From the IMG/VR virus record IMGVR_UViG_3300008266_000135, positions 1 to 40,328 of that record: 40,328 nt of DNA, one strand, 5' to 3'. Position 1 is the first letter of the stretch; every line of letters begins with the position of its first letter. The notes below the pieces were generated by a model. The model was not told where the DNA came from. It ran no database searches and was given only the letters and a program-made list of their open reading frames with translations. Both the position numbers and the translations under genes were made by a program. Positions 8,901 through 16,335 of the stretch are shown here, in pieces. The DNA comes from a virus.

Positions 8901-9151
8901 ACTTGAAATGGTGCTTCAGTTGTTAATACGTTTATTTTTCTATCTTGTAATGAATTGTTATAGGCATCTTTAGCAGCTTGAGCTTGCTCTTTTGCCTTTT
9001 CTTCCATCTTGAGAGTTTGATAATTGCCGTATGTAGAAGAAGCAATAGCAGCTACCGCATACCATTGTCCTGTAACTGCTGCCGCAGCAATTGTAATTAG
9101 CTGTACAGGGTTTTTTAATATATTGGTGGCTGCTTTCCAAAACTTTCCCAT
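5921..9151 (-). CDS. Central tail tip / host-specificity protein (lambda J-like)
   Basis: 1076 residues from the ATG at 9151. That start is preferred over an upstream one at 9187 because it has AGGGAT about six bases upstream and follows the previous stop by two bases. The N-terminal part (NVLTTEAPFQVIYGEARVGG, later VVVVHACHEVAEI) matches the tail-tip attachment region of J-type proteins; the middle holds at least two fibronectin-III-like segments (around 490..600 and 620..720). Then come three repeats of the form SGxFxGxVxxxTTDGKLYRYT.xxW (about 745..880) and a long run of NAITxDKIAANAITxGxIAAGA repeats, typical of DUF1983-type triple-helical regions. The protein should form the trimeric tail tip and contact the cell surface. 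Confidence 0.88.
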   Translation of the reverse strand: MGKFWKAATNILKNPVQLITIAAAAVTGQWYAVAAIASSTYGNYQTLKMEEKAKEQAQAAKDAYNNSLQDRKINVLTTEAPFQVIYGEARVGGAIAAVLKSGDKDQYRHIVVVHACHEVAEINTIWVGDESLGTLDANGNCTTGKYANQVRVKKHLGTAADPADASLIAECGSYWTADHLLRGFAYTVVRIDLNQQDFQSGIPQINALIKGKKLYDLRTGVTAWSDNPALCIYDYLTQDYGRGQPATNLVAQSFVDAANDCDETINVGKRYTCNGSFKTDQDPKQVLDSLSDSMCGFTTQSGGWNIHAGVYREPVLALTEDDLVGGISVAPGSSLADLFNSVNGQFVNPDKAYAVTDYTPYRNSTFIAADGEELYTDFTLHYTNSNQRCQNIARIIVERARQSLVIDMPCNLKAWPLQCGDRVTVTNSTFGWTNKVFRVIDWSFNTTAPVALTLQEDGAAVYDESDEVSPDAFPNTGLPDAFFAEPVTNIATNPTTQLAQDGSVQLGLEVTWDAPIVGITPRYEIQWIRGSGNVDWGLITANTTSTVDYGSVTSASTLQLDYGSVSDVVPSAETNYNSRFTSLNSFTIAPVLEDFEYSIRIRAINPLGILSAWTNIGAFTQGDTTPPSEVENINISSGYKQLTISWDNPNESDFDYVELYRNTVNNRLTSNRAGNIRGSIYVDSGLGINATYYYWLRAVDRSGNRSDWSTVASGTTAFIDSDQFSQEVMNLFSEAGAYGIEPVATLPASGDFVGQIKYDTTVNKLYRWTGSAWSDDIFSITAGSVDLASFAAGLEPVSVVAGLPSPSGYAGAKVVLNTVDGKIYRYSSGAWTTSVLAADIAGTLAAGNFSNDLRPVEVVATLPSSGNFTGRVVVLTTDGKLYRYTDTGWTAAVPTSDLSGTISAAQIAANAITTDKLDANSVVAGKIAAGAITADKLAANSVTAGTIAAGAVSTDALAANVITADKIQTGAIQTDKIAANAITGGLIAAAGVITSAAQINDAVITNAKIANGAITTAKIQDAAITSAKIASLNLVGEANFAVKTGTSGARMEMNNRAIKIYDASGTLRVQIGDLTA

Positions 9152-9153
9152 TT

Positions 9154-9744
9154 TTATCCCTGTCTTTGAAACTGAACAGATAACCAAGTAGTAGGCTCAG
9201 TTATTAATCTTTCTACGTATTCAAACCCTTTATCGCCAGGCACTCTAACTTGTTGTTGAGCATTATTCATGCGATACGTTTTTAATCTTCTTAAAGCGTG
9301 CATACCAGTTTCGCATTTTAGATTAACTGCACCAGTAACGCCATCATCGCCTACATCTGTAGCAATAGTCATTGTGTCCATGTAACCATACCAACGCAAC
9401 ATAGGATCACCCAATGGCTTAAAGTTATCATCTAATACACACATATATATTGAAGCAGGCAATCCACGATAATTGCTTGGATCCTCTAACGCCAAAGAAA
9501 GCATTGCAGCAGATACAGGACTCAGAGAAATGTTGAGAGCTTGTGACTCTAGGTTAGATGATTCTTCCATTGTGGAAACAGTAGGCGTAATGTTCATTGA
9601 CTGCCACACCTGACCATCCCACTCAATAGACTGTGACCAATTAGTAAAATATACGTCACCATCAGCAAACTCTAACTTGATGAGGTAAAGAATTGGTATT
9701 TGTCTATCAGTTAATCTTGTTCCGATTGAGCCTTCATCTATCAT
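9154..9744 (-). CDS. Tail tip assembly protein (DUF2163/BR0599-like)
   Basis: 196 residues. The start at 9744 is chosen because it overlaps the stop of the upstream gene in an ATGA; a TTG three codons earlier is also open. Sequence such as YLIKLEFADGDVYFTNWSQSIEWDGQVWQSMNI is typical of the phage BR0599/DUF2163 tail-tip family that precedes J-like proteins, comparable in place to lambda gpL. It probably forms part of the baseplate hub between the distal tail protein and the central tip. No iron-sulfur cysteine cluster like that of lambda gpL is apparent (only two cysteines). Confidence 0.78.
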   Translation of the reverse strand: MIDEGSIGTRLTDRQIPILYLIKLEFADGDVYFTNWSQSIEWDGQVWQSMNITPTVSTMEESSNLESQALNISLSPVSAAMLSLALEDPSNYRGLPASIYMCVLDDNFKPLGDPMLRWYGYMDTMTIATDVGDDGVTGAVNLKCETGMHALRRLKTYRMNNAQQQVRVPGDKGFEYVERLITEPTTWLSVQFQRQG

Positions 9745-10352
9745 GCTTGCCAATCCTCAATTAAGTCTAGCGTAAATCCTTGTACCTTATCGCCTTCATA
9801 ATCCCATCCCTGTCTTGGGTTGGCTAATCTAAATAATGCCTTAGGCTTATCATATACAACGTCTGAGCCTAAAGTATGATTAGAACGCAATGGTGGCTGA
9901 ATGTTTACAGTAATACTGCCACCGCTTACAGTCGCATCATCTGTCACCATTACCACTTGCTGATATTGTCCTTCACCAACACCTAGCCAATCACCTGCTT
10001 TAAGTGTTTGTCCATTTGTGCCACCACTAATCGTCAAAGTATCATCGCCTAAATCTGCTGCTGAACCTAAGGTTAAGAATCCACTAATTGTGCCTTTTGG
10101 TGTAGGCCTACCAATATCCCATAAAGCCAATTGATTTATTTGACCTTTTAACTTTAGCAATAATGCCTTGACCGCACCTGTATCAGATTCATTCATGCGA
10201 TCAATTTCAATATTTACCTTCCATCTAGGTAATCCATAAACGACACCTTGGCTTGCTCCACTCATAGGGCTTGTGTGCGTTAAGTCCATACGCATCTGCT
10301 CCCAACGCATGCGAGTAATCCAAATGTTTGTAGGAAAACTAATTATGCTCAT
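9741..10352 (-). CDS. Distal/minor tail protein (gpM-like position)
   Basis: 203 residues starting MSIISFPTNIWITRMRWEQMRMDL, an opening shared by minor tail proteins that follow the tape measure in many siphoviruses. It contains LKLKGQINQLALWDIGRPTPKGT, a motif I associate with distal tail proteins, followed by a beta-rich domain. It overlaps the tape measure stop (10349..10352) and the next gene start (ATGA at 9744), in line with the conserved tail-tip order. Likely forms a ring at the distal end of the tail tube. Confidence 0.78.
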   Translation of the reverse strand: MSIISFPTNIWITRMRWEQMRMDLTHTSPMSGASQGVVYGLPRWKVNIEIDRMNESDTGAVKALLLKLKGQINQLALWDIGRPTPKGTISGFLTLGSAADLGDDTLTISGGTNGQTLKAGDWLGVGEGQYQQVVMVTDDATVSGGSITVNIQPPLRSNHTLGSDVVYDKPKALFRLANPRQGWDYEGDKVQGFTLDLIEDWQA

Positions 10353-12238
10353 GTTCTAATCCTAACTTGTCCACGATTGATTTTATCAACCAATTCAAAT
10401 TGTCCTTGCTGTACTGCTCTACCTACCAATGCTCTTACTTCATTTGCATCTGTACGAGAATCAATATTGATTGTGGGTGAGTATGTAATGTTACCAGTAC
10501 CCATGCCACCTACAGCAGGATTGTACTTGGCAGGCACAACTGCCTCACCTTTATGCAAGATAGCAGGATAGTTATCGTAAGGAATGTTATTTGTACCATC
10601 TGCAAAGAATGGCAATCCTGCATCCTGCGCTGCCAACATTGCAGTTTGCTGTGAACCAACACTTGTGCCATAAGTTGCTGCTGTTCCTACATTCCCAAAC
10701 AATGATGCTCCAGCAGATAACAATGATCCTACATTAAATCCACCGCCACCTTCTGTTAATCCCATGGATTGATATAGTGGCTTTAACAAGGCTTGACGAA
10801 TAATCAATCTAGTAATGTCAGCCATCATTGTGTCAATCATTGACTTGAAGGATAGCTTGCCAGTGCTAAAGGCATCTACCATCGCATCTTCCATGCCTTT
10901 AAATGCATTGCTAAATAAGTTATTAGCATCCTTGGCAGCATCGCCCAAGCCCTTCATGTAATCTTTGATTGCATTAGTTGCGCCTGTGCCAAATGCTCTT
11001 GAGTTGGCATAGTTCACATCTTCTAATGCTTGCTTAACTAAGAACAATGAGCGTGCAGTATCAGCGTATGCCTGTGCATCCTTTTGTTGCATGCCTTGTG
11101 TTTCTTTGGCAATCTGCATTTCTAGGTTACGTGCATCAACCAATTGCTTATGCTGTCTTGCACTCATTCCTACTGCTTGACCTTCTAACTTAACTAGGTC
11201 AATGTTCTTTTGTTGCTCTACAACATATTGGTTTAATTTATCAATTGATCTAGCAGAGTCACGCTCCATGACCAATTGCTTTAACAACTCTATTTGTTGT
11301 TTATCTAAGCCAAGGCCTGCACGCTTAGCTTGTGCCTCTAGTTCAGCCAACATCACGCCATACTCACGCTCTGCATTTGATACACCAATGTATTTGGCTT
11401 CTGATTGCAATGCTTGTATGCGTTGCTCAATGCTAATAGTCAAACTCTCTTGCTTTTCACCACCTTGCATTGCGCCAGCTAAATCTCCACGTCTTAACTG
11501 AGCAATACGCTTTGCAAAATCCTCTGCTTTACGTACAGCATCTTCAGCAGTCATAATGCCAATGTCTTTTGCCATACCACTAAAGTCACTAGCACCAGCA
11601 CCTTCTTGTCCTAGCAATCCACGCTTAACTAACAAACTTGCAAGGTTTTGTCTTGCCTCTTGAGCAGCTAAATCTGCTAGTGTCGCTTGTATTTCTAAAC
11701 GCTCAAGCATGCCTTTTTTAACTTCTTCATTACCTTTTCTAAAGGCAACCACCCAATCTTCAATGTAGTTGGCTGTTCTTGTGCTTAATAACTTTGTTGA
11801 TTCCGCAAATAAATCAAACACATCAATGGTCTTACGCAACTCATCATTGGCTGTCTTTTGTACTTTCATTGCCTTTTCTGTCTTAGTAGAGAAAAGGTCT
11901 AGGTTATTAATCACAATACCCATAGCGGCTGCAAGCACACCAGCCATAACTCCAAACATACCAAAGCCTGATAACAACTGTGGTAACTGTTGGCTTAATG
12001 CAGTGGTGACAGATGTTCCACCTTGTATTTGTACAATTAAGTCTTGTAACTGATAGGATGTATTACGTAGCTGACCGCCAACACCTCTATAAGACTGATT
12101 TAAGTTTTGATTAGATTTACTAATCTTTTCAGTGGATTGCGCTACCTGTTCGCCTGCATCTTTAACGGAATTAAGTTCCGTTTTTGCCTTAGCAACGCCT
12201 TCGGTACTAACGCCAATTTTGATGTTACTGTCAGCCAT
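10349..12238 (-). CDS. Tape measure protein
   Basis: 629 residues, modest for a tape measure and thus pointing to a short tail (about 1.5 Angstrom per residue would give roughly 90 nm). It has long helical Gln/Lys/Glu-rich stretches, a hydrophobic segment near 95..115 (FGMFGVMAGVLAAAMGIVI), and a glycine-rich C-terminal part with FADGTNNIPYDNYPAILHKGEAVVPAKY, the common C-terminal motif of lambda/HK97-type tape measures (GxxPAxLHxGExVVP). It lies directly after the two tail-assembly chaperone frames as in most siphoviruses. It sets tail length and is probably ejected into the cell envelope during DNA entry. Confidence 0.92.
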   Translation of the reverse strand: MADSNIKIGVSTEGVAKAKTELNSVKDAGEQVAQSTEKISKSNQNLNQSYRGVGGQLRNTSYQLQDLIVQIQGGTSVTTALSQQLPQLLSGFGMFGVMAGVLAAAMGIVINNLDLFSTKTEKAMKVQKTANDELRKTIDVFDLFAESTKLLSTRTANYIEDWVVAFRKGNEEVKKGMLERLEIQATLADLAAQEARQNLASLLVKRGLLGQEGAGASDFSGMAKDIGIMTAEDAVRKAEDFAKRIAQLRRGDLAGAMQGGEKQESLTISIEQRIQALQSEAKYIGVSNAEREYGVMLAELEAQAKRAGLGLDKQQIELLKQLVMERDSARSIDKLNQYVVEQQKNIDLVKLEGQAVGMSARQHKQLVDARNLEMQIAKETQGMQQKDAQAYADTARSLFLVKQALEDVNYANSRAFGTGATNAIKDYMKGLGDAAKDANNLFSNAFKGMEDAMVDAFSTGKLSFKSMIDTMMADITRLIIRQALLKPLYQSMGLTEGGGGFNVGSLLSAGASLFGNVGTAATYGTSVGSQQTAMLAAQDAGLPFFADGTNNIPYDNYPAILHKGEAVVPAKYNPAVGGMGTGNITYSPTINIDSRTDANEVRALVGRAVQQGQFELVDKINRGQVRIRT

Positions 12239-12261
12239 GATGCCCCCAAAAATACATTAGC

Positions 12262-12627
12262 TCATTTTATCTTCTTACTTGAGTTCTGACTATCCTTTAT
12301 TTTACTGAGTTCTGCAAGCCAAACCATATCTAATTTGCGTAAAGTCTTAACTTCCCACGTAGTAGGCTTTCTATCAGTCAATCTTGCCCAAGCCATAATG
12401 TCTACGAATTGTATAGGATTACCGCCAAAGCCATTGCTAGTCCTTTGGGCATTGAGTTCAATAAACCAGTTCCACAGATAGACCGTAGAATCATCCATCT
12501 CAGGTTGCTGAAGGTCAGGGTGCATCTTCCCTGTCCTCTCGCTAAACTTGGTCAGTAAATCGTATTTTGTATTACCCTGATCATCAACGGTGTGCATCTT
12601 CAAATAATACTTACAGAAGTCGCACAA
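12262..12627 (-). CDS. Tail assembly chaperone, -1 frame extension (T of G/GT pair)
   Basis: The stretch from about 12652 to 12262 is open in the -1 frame relative to the upstream chaperone. It contains no good independent start: the first candidate is a TTG at 12627 with no Shine-Dalgarno. It is therefore best read as the T domain made by ribosomal frameshifting. The fused protein would be 255 residues: 127 from the first frame, then FDTLTEQ and these 121. Content is helical with Trp-rich patches (VYLWNWFIELNAQRTSNGFGG, DIMAWARLTDRKPTTWEV). By analogy with lambda gpG-GT, the extension recruits tail tube subunits to the tape measure. Confidence 0.82.
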   Translation of the reverse strand: MCDFCKYYLKMHTVDDQGNTKYDLLTKFSERTGKMHPDLQQPEMDDSTVYLWNWFIELNAQRTSNGFGGNPIQFVDIMAWARLTDRKPTTWEVKTLRKLDMVWLAELSKIKDSQNSSKKIK

Positions 12628-12635
12628 CTGCTCCG

Positions 12636-13028
12636 TCAGGGTATCAAAAAATTTGATCTATCTGCTATCGCTGTGTCAATCTGTTCTTTAATCCAAGGGA
12701 ATCTTGTATAAATCATTTTGACATTAGATTCTGTAAATGGCACATCTTCGCCATCTAACATCATCCCATCCCAGTCAATCGTACAAGCCGCTAGGATTGC
12801 ATCTGATTGTTCTTGAGCAGATTCCAAGCGTTGAGCCATTGTCTTAGCAGATTTCATATCCTCTAAGGCTTTACGCTTAAATTCTTCGCTAAGCTGTGTA
12901 AACTTTGTGGAATCCTTACCGATAATCTTAATTTTGCCTGACAGTTCTTCGCCTGTGGCAGGGTGCTTTAATGTATACCATGCACCTTCGTTACTTGCTT
13001 TTGTTAGGTCTAGCTTTGCTAAGTCCAT
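12636..13028 (-). CDS. Tail assembly chaperone, short form (G of G/GT pair)
   Basis: 130 residues, start at 13028 followed by DLAKLDLTKASNEGAWYTLKHPATGEEL, typical of G-type tail assembly chaperones. The rest is helical with several Lys/Glu clusters. It is made in excess over the frameshifted form and is thought to coat the tape measure during tail assembly. It is preceded by a terminator at 13050..13072 that should reduce read-through from the abundant tail tube gene, so this gene may be expressed at lower level. The slippery site lies in its last four codons. Confidence 0.85.
   Translation of the reverse strand: MDLAKLDLTKASNEGAWYTLKHPATGEELSGKIKIIGKDSTKFTQLSEEFKRKALEDMKSAKTMAQRLESAQEQSDAILAACTIDWDGMMLDGEDVPFTESNVKMIYTRFPWIKEQIDTAIADRSNFLIP
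12645..12654 (-). promoter_or_regulatory. Programmed -1 ribosomal frameshift site
   Basis: Read on the minus strand, the end of the first chaperone frame is TCA AAT TTT TTG ATA CCC TGA. A AAT TTT (12654..12648) fits the X XXY YYZ slippery rule exactly, and T TTT TTG (12651..12645) is a second overlapping candidate. A -1 slip here enters the downstream open frame and skips the stop at 12638..12636, which is only nine to twelve bases away. Position between tail tube and tape measure genes is where lambda-type phages shift. Confidence 0.88.
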
Positions 13029-13049
13029 CTTCTTTCCCCTGGAAAAGAC

Positions 13050-13072
13050 TAAAAGGGTAACTCAGTTACCCT
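13050..13072 (-). terminator. Intrinsic terminator after the tail tube gene
   Basis: On the minus strand AGGGTAAC, a three-base loop TGA, then GTTACCCT is followed by TTTAGTCTTTT. The eight-base perfect stem with U-rich tail fits a Rho-independent terminator. It lies in the 90-base gap between the tail tube and chaperone genes and probably works partially. Confidence 0.75.
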
Positions 13073-13098
13073 GTCTAGCCTGTTAATAAAACTTATTC

Positions 13099-13120
13099 AA
13101 TAGTGCAATATTGCACTATT
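13099..13120. repeat. Perfect palindrome with core TAGTGCAATATTGCACTA
   Basis: A 22-base perfect palindrome just after the tail tube stop codon (it shares two bases with it). Related words occur at 21869..21889, 22682..22700, 22831..22847 and 29489..29509. Without a loop it is not a good terminator, so a protein-binding site is more likely. Confidence 0.7.
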
Positions 13121-14330
13121 AGCTCAATGAACTATCCACGATTGCAATAGTTGTCTGCTCTTTAACAGTAGAACCATCAGCCAAAACACCTGCTGAGAAG
13201 TTGCTTGCCAAGCTGATTGCTGTACCGTCTGCACTCTTGTCTGCGCTGTTAATCTTGATGTTAGGCAACTTGATAATTACAAAGTCGCTGTTAGCAGAGC
13301 TATTAGCAAACATGTAAATATACAAAGGTGCTTCAGTTTCAGCATCAAAGTCACCTAGGATTGCTGCATCTTCAAACAAGGCTGACATTGAACCTGTAAC
13401 AACTACTGGGCCTGTGAATACGTCAGGTGATAGGTTTGAACCTACTACTGACTTAACTTCTGCGCCACCATCCATTGTCAAATCAACGCTTGTCAATACA
13501 ACTGAGTCTGCGCCATCGTATGACAACAAACCTGTTGGGCCTGCTAGTATTTCACCGTTAGGTGCTGCTGTTGGGCTTACAAAATATTGAGCAGTAGCGT
13601 ATGAAGCGTTGCGACCTAAGAATCCAAAGTTAATAGTTGCATTACCATTAGCAGGAATACTAATTGCCATAGAGCTAACTTTGCAATCAACGTCACGCTC
13701 TGATTGTTCAATATCGCTATTCCATTCTTCAATCGTGAAATAATCATTTGTATGACCTGTAGTTGGAACTGATAGCTTTTTGCCTGGAACTGCAACAGTT
13801 ACTGTTGCGCCTGCTGATTCAGTCGTAATTGTACCCAACCAAGTGTCTGCTGCGTATGTCATGCTTGATGCAGATACGGCTGTCAAGCGATAGTTCTTAT
13901 TGTTGTTGCCTGATGCAGCAAAACCAGTGGCACGAACAATGTCGCCAACCTTAAAGCCGTCAGTCACAAAAGAACCACTTGAGCGTGCAATTGCTCTTGT
14001 TGATGCGTTGATGCTAATGCTTGTTACAGCACCTGTGGTTGCGCCTGAAGCAAATGCTGAGCGCAATGCGCCTTCTAGCAATGCTGTATGACCACCAATC
14101 TGAAACTCTTGGTCAATCGTCTTGTTTACAGAACGTGTGCCATGTGATGCGTTTTGACGTTGTTGATCAGTACGGATAGTGTTTGACTCAAAGCCTTCTT
14201 TTACAAGACCGCCTGATAAACCACCGTCACGATAGTTGTATGTCTTTCCATCGCCAGTACCAGCAATAGTGCCTAGGGCAGATTGTTTGCCGATAAAGAC
14301 CTTGCGTTTAATTTGTGATGCAATAGTCAT
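13119..14330 (-). CDS. Major tail tube protein
   Basis: 403 residues beginning MTIASQIKRKVFIGKQSALGTIA, an opening typical of the phage tail tube family (Phage_tube_2 type) in which QSALGT follows a basic N-terminus. The central part is a beta-rich tube fold; residues ~110..180 (SGSFVTDGFKVGDIVRATGFA) look like an inserted beta domain that also recurs in other phage structural proteins. It polymerises into hexameric rings around the tape measure. It is flanked by the tail terminator upstream and a transcription terminator plus chaperone genes downstream, the expected order. Confidence 0.88.
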   Translation of the reverse strand: MTIASQIKRKVFIGKQSALGTIAGTGDGKTYNYRDGGLSGGLVKEGFESNTIRTDQQRQNASHGTRSVNKTIDQEFQIGGHTALLEGALRSAFASGATTGAVTSISINASTRAIARSSGSFVTDGFKVGDIVRATGFAASGNNNKNYRLTAVSASSMTYAADTWLGTITTESAGATVTVAVPGKKLSVPTTGHTNDYFTIEEWNSDIEQSERDVDCKVSSMAISIPANGNATINFGFLGRNASYATAQYFVSPTAAPNGEILAGPTGLLSYDGADSVVLTSVDLTMDGGAEVKSVVGSNLSPDVFTGPVVVTGSMSALFEDAAILGDFDAETEAPLYIYMFANSSANSDFVIIKLPNIKINSADKSADGTAISLASNFSAGVLADGSTVKEQTTIAIVDSSLS

Positions 14331-14339
14331 TTCTTACTC

Positions 14340-14747
14340 CTAAATAAATATATTTGCCATGTACGGTATGGAAACTGCTACAACCCATCTATCCCCATCA
14401 ATTATGCCTCTAGCAACTGAAGGTGTTGAATCAATCATTACAGTTACGCCATCATTCGTAATTGTAGTGCCCCTTTTGAATCTTGTGCGTATATTTTCAG
14501 CCATCGTAGCACAATTTGTTGGGCCTGCGTTAATCGGGTAATGTAAAGTTACCTGAAATATCCCAAGTTCCCTATGCAATTCTGCCCCTATTGAAGGATT
14601 CTCAACTGTGGCTGGCAATAGGTTTACTACTTGGAATGGTGTACCTGCTGTAGGCGTAAACTGGGCATTTTCATAGGAAATGTTTAGCGCACCTGACATG
14701 GTAGCCAAATGATTCTCTAATGCTCCCCTTATCTTAACGATGCTCAT
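14340..14747 (-). CDS. Tail terminator protein (DUF4128-like)
   Basis: 135 residues beginning MSIVKIRGALENHLATM, with a FQVVNLLPATVENPSIG segment characteristic of the DUF4128 tail terminator family (lambda gpU functional equivalent). The start overlaps the stop of the upstream gene (14744..14747). It is expected to cap the growing tail tube and join it to the head. Position directly before the tail tube gene supports the call. Confidence 0.8.
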   Translation of the reverse strand: MSIVKIRGALENHLATMSGALNISYENAQFTPTAGTPFQVVNLLPATVENPSIGAELHRELGIFQVTLHYPINAGPTNCATMAENIRTRFKRGTTITNDGVTVMIDSTPSVARGIIDGDRWVVAVSIPYMANIFI

Positions 14748-15190
14748 AAGTATCTATTTCCTCGGCTTCCTGTGCCTTTATTAACTGATAATGCTGCGCC
14801 TCTGAATACAGAGTCAAATTCCCTTAATGATACTCGAACCATACCTTGAGGTGCTTTGATTGTTGATTTCCCATACTCAATTTCTTCAGCATACTTTACA
14901 TTATTTGTAATCCAAATAACTTTGTCTTTAGTTGTCCACTTGTTGATTGTGCCTTGCCCATCACCCAACGTCACTTGTTTGTTAGGATCAACGCCCATTC
15001 TTTCGCTATTTTCGGGTGTATTAATGCTGACTTGCCAGTTATAAGCCAAATGACCTGTATCAACTGGTGTCTTTAGCACGATAGACCTAAATAATCCAAG
15101 CACAGCCCGTTGCACAATAAGCTCAACGTCACCCTCTGCATTAGCGATGGCTTTTTCCATGTCTACAGAGAATTGTGTTCTGCGTGCCAT
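14744..15190 (-). CDS. Tail completion / neck protein (HK97 gp10-like)
   Basis: 148 residues. The central motif VLKTPVDTGHLAYNWQVSIN is the hallmark of HK97 gp10-type (Z-like) tail completion proteins, in which PVDTGxLRxSW is highly conserved; here Tyr-Asn-Trp closes the motif. The C-terminus is basic (NKGTGSRGNRYL). It overlaps the next gene by four bases and abuts the upstream stop at 15190. Probably positions the tail terminator on the head-tail joint. Confidence 0.85.
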   Translation of the reverse strand: MARRTQFSVDMEKAIANAEGDVELIVQRAVLGLFRSIVLKTPVDTGHLAYNWQVSINTPENSERMGVDPNKQVTLGDGQGTINKWTTKDKVIWITNNVKYAEEIEYGKSTIKAPQGMVRVSLREFDSVFRGAALSVNKGTGSRGNRYL

Positions 15191-15549
15191 TATTTATTAA
15201 TCACACAATGATACAAAGCATTTTGAGCACCACTGGATGTAAAGGATACCTTGCTGATATTCCAATCTGCCCCATCAATCACTAACTTATCGTTTGGGGT
15301 AGGCTCAAACCCTAGCTCTGCTGCACTTAGCATAGCAATAACTTGATCAACCCTGTACTGACCTGATGCCAATTGTGTATCGTCAGGATTCTGTAAGATT
15401 GTATATACAGTCGATGTAGCAGTAGTGGTACTAACGCTACCAGTAGCAGGGTTGTATGTGCCTTGCGTAATACGCTTGAATGTTATTGCTTTACCGTAGG
15501 CTTGTAAGAGATTGGTCGCTAAAGACCGCATCTTTGCATCTAATGTCAT
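15190..15549 (-). CDS. Head-tail connector / head closure protein
   Basis: 119 residues: MTLDAKMRSLATNLLQAYGKAITFKRITQGTYNPATGSV, a pattern seen in head-closure (stopper) proteins of siphoviruses, with a beta barrel suggested by the alternating hydrophobic pattern (YRVDQVIAMLSAAELG...KLVIDGADWNISKVSF). It lies between the adaptor (15546..16079) and the gp10-like protein. It should seal the portal after packaging and give a surface for tail docking. Exact family not certain. Confidence 0.75.
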   Translation of the reverse strand: MTLDAKMRSLATNLLQAYGKAITFKRITQGTYNPATGSVSTTTATSTVYTILQNPDDTQLASGQYRVDQVIAMLSAAELGFEPTPNDKLVIDGADWNISKVSFTSSGAQNALYHCVINK

Positions 15550-16079
15550 GCTCTTTCCAAACTTACAAATGAATTGCTACCCAAAGACATAAGCAATGGA
15601 GCTAACAAGTTATCTACAGAACGATAACGCTTGTAAGGCACGCCTTGGTTGTTGTCGTATTCCACCTCTAATGTGCCTATTTTTTCACGCTTAGTTAAGC
15701 GATCAATATCAGGTGCAAGCGTGTCTACGTTAGCCTTGTATGCCAATTCAGCACAAGCCACTTTCACTTCGCCTGGCACAATCGTGTCTAAATAATAGGC
15801 AGGATATGAGCCGTATCCGCTAGGACTGTCAAACTTAGGCACATCGTAACGAGGCCAATCCAATGCTTGATAATCCTGTTTGCGAGCACCTGCCCATTGG
15901 GTTCTATAAGTCTGAACCATATAATCGGTAGCTTTACGCAACAATACTTCTTTGGTCTCAAGCGTTAAAAGTGCCCAAGCTGTATTGCCACGCTTAACAT
16001 GGTATGTATCCGCATCTGCTACAGAGATATAGCTCTCTGCATCTGCCTTACCAGTACCATCTTCTACGATTAAGCTCAT
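15546..16079 (-). CDS. Head-tail adaptor protein (DnaT-like fold family)
   Basis: 177 residues starting MSLIVEDGTGKADAESYISVADADTYHVKRGNTAW. This SLIVEDGTG...AESYxSVAxADxY pattern is the family usually labelled DnaT-like ssDNA-binding, which in phage structural modules acts as the head-tail adaptor rather than a replication protein. RTQWAGARKQDYQALDWPR is the second conserved block. It is coupled to its neighbours by overlaps of four bases on both sides. Likely binds the portal ring. Confidence 0.85.
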   Translation of the reverse strand: MSLIVEDGTGKADAESYISVADADTYHVKRGNTAWALLTLETKEVLLRKATDYMVQTYRTQWAGARKQDYQALDWPRYDVPKFDSPSGYGSYPAYYLDTIVPGEVKVACAELAYKANVDTLAPDIDRLTKREKIGTLEVEYDNNQGVPYKRYRSVDNLLAPLLMSLGSNSFVSLERA

Positions 16080-16270
16080 TTTTTAGTCCACCCATATTTT
16101 TTCCATTCTTCCACTTCGGAAGGATGTACGTTAGCTGATCTTGGTTCAGGATATTCCTCTGAACGCACCATTGCAACAACTTTTGCATCTGATTGAGTAA
16201 CTTCAATTATTGTAACTCCTTCAGCAACTTCCTCAATTTGCACATCTACAATCTTCTTTGGTCTTGCCAT
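16076..16270 (-). CDS. Small head-module protein, unknown function
   Basis: 64 residues: a basic start (MARPKKIVDVQIEE), a beta-rich centre and an end rich in Trp/Lys (VHPSEVEEWKKYGWTKK). Such short proteins with a C-terminal Trp-Lys tail are common between coat and adaptor genes in phage head modules, sometimes as head-fibre or decoration candidates. It lies just after the terminator at 16284..16317, so its expression depends on read-through from the coat gene or a local promoter. Not assignable to a named family. Confidence 0.7.
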   Translation of the reverse strand: MARPKKIVDVQIEEVAEGVTIIEVTQSDAKVVAMVRSEEYPEPRSANVHPSEVEEWKKYGWTKK

Positions 16271-16283
16271 GATATTAATCCTT

Positions 16284-16317
16284 ATAAAAAAAGGGGTAGG
16301 TTATTCACCCACCCCTT
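16284..16317 (-). terminator. Intrinsic terminator after the major coat gene
   Basis: On the minus strand AAGGGGTGGGT, loop GAATA, ACCTACCCCTT runs into seven T residues. The stem has one mismatch. It sits in the 65-base gap after the coat protein stop at 16336, so it should make coat transcripts more abundant than the downstream adaptor genes. Confidence 0.85.
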
Positions 16318-16335
16318 CATTATCACATATTGTGA

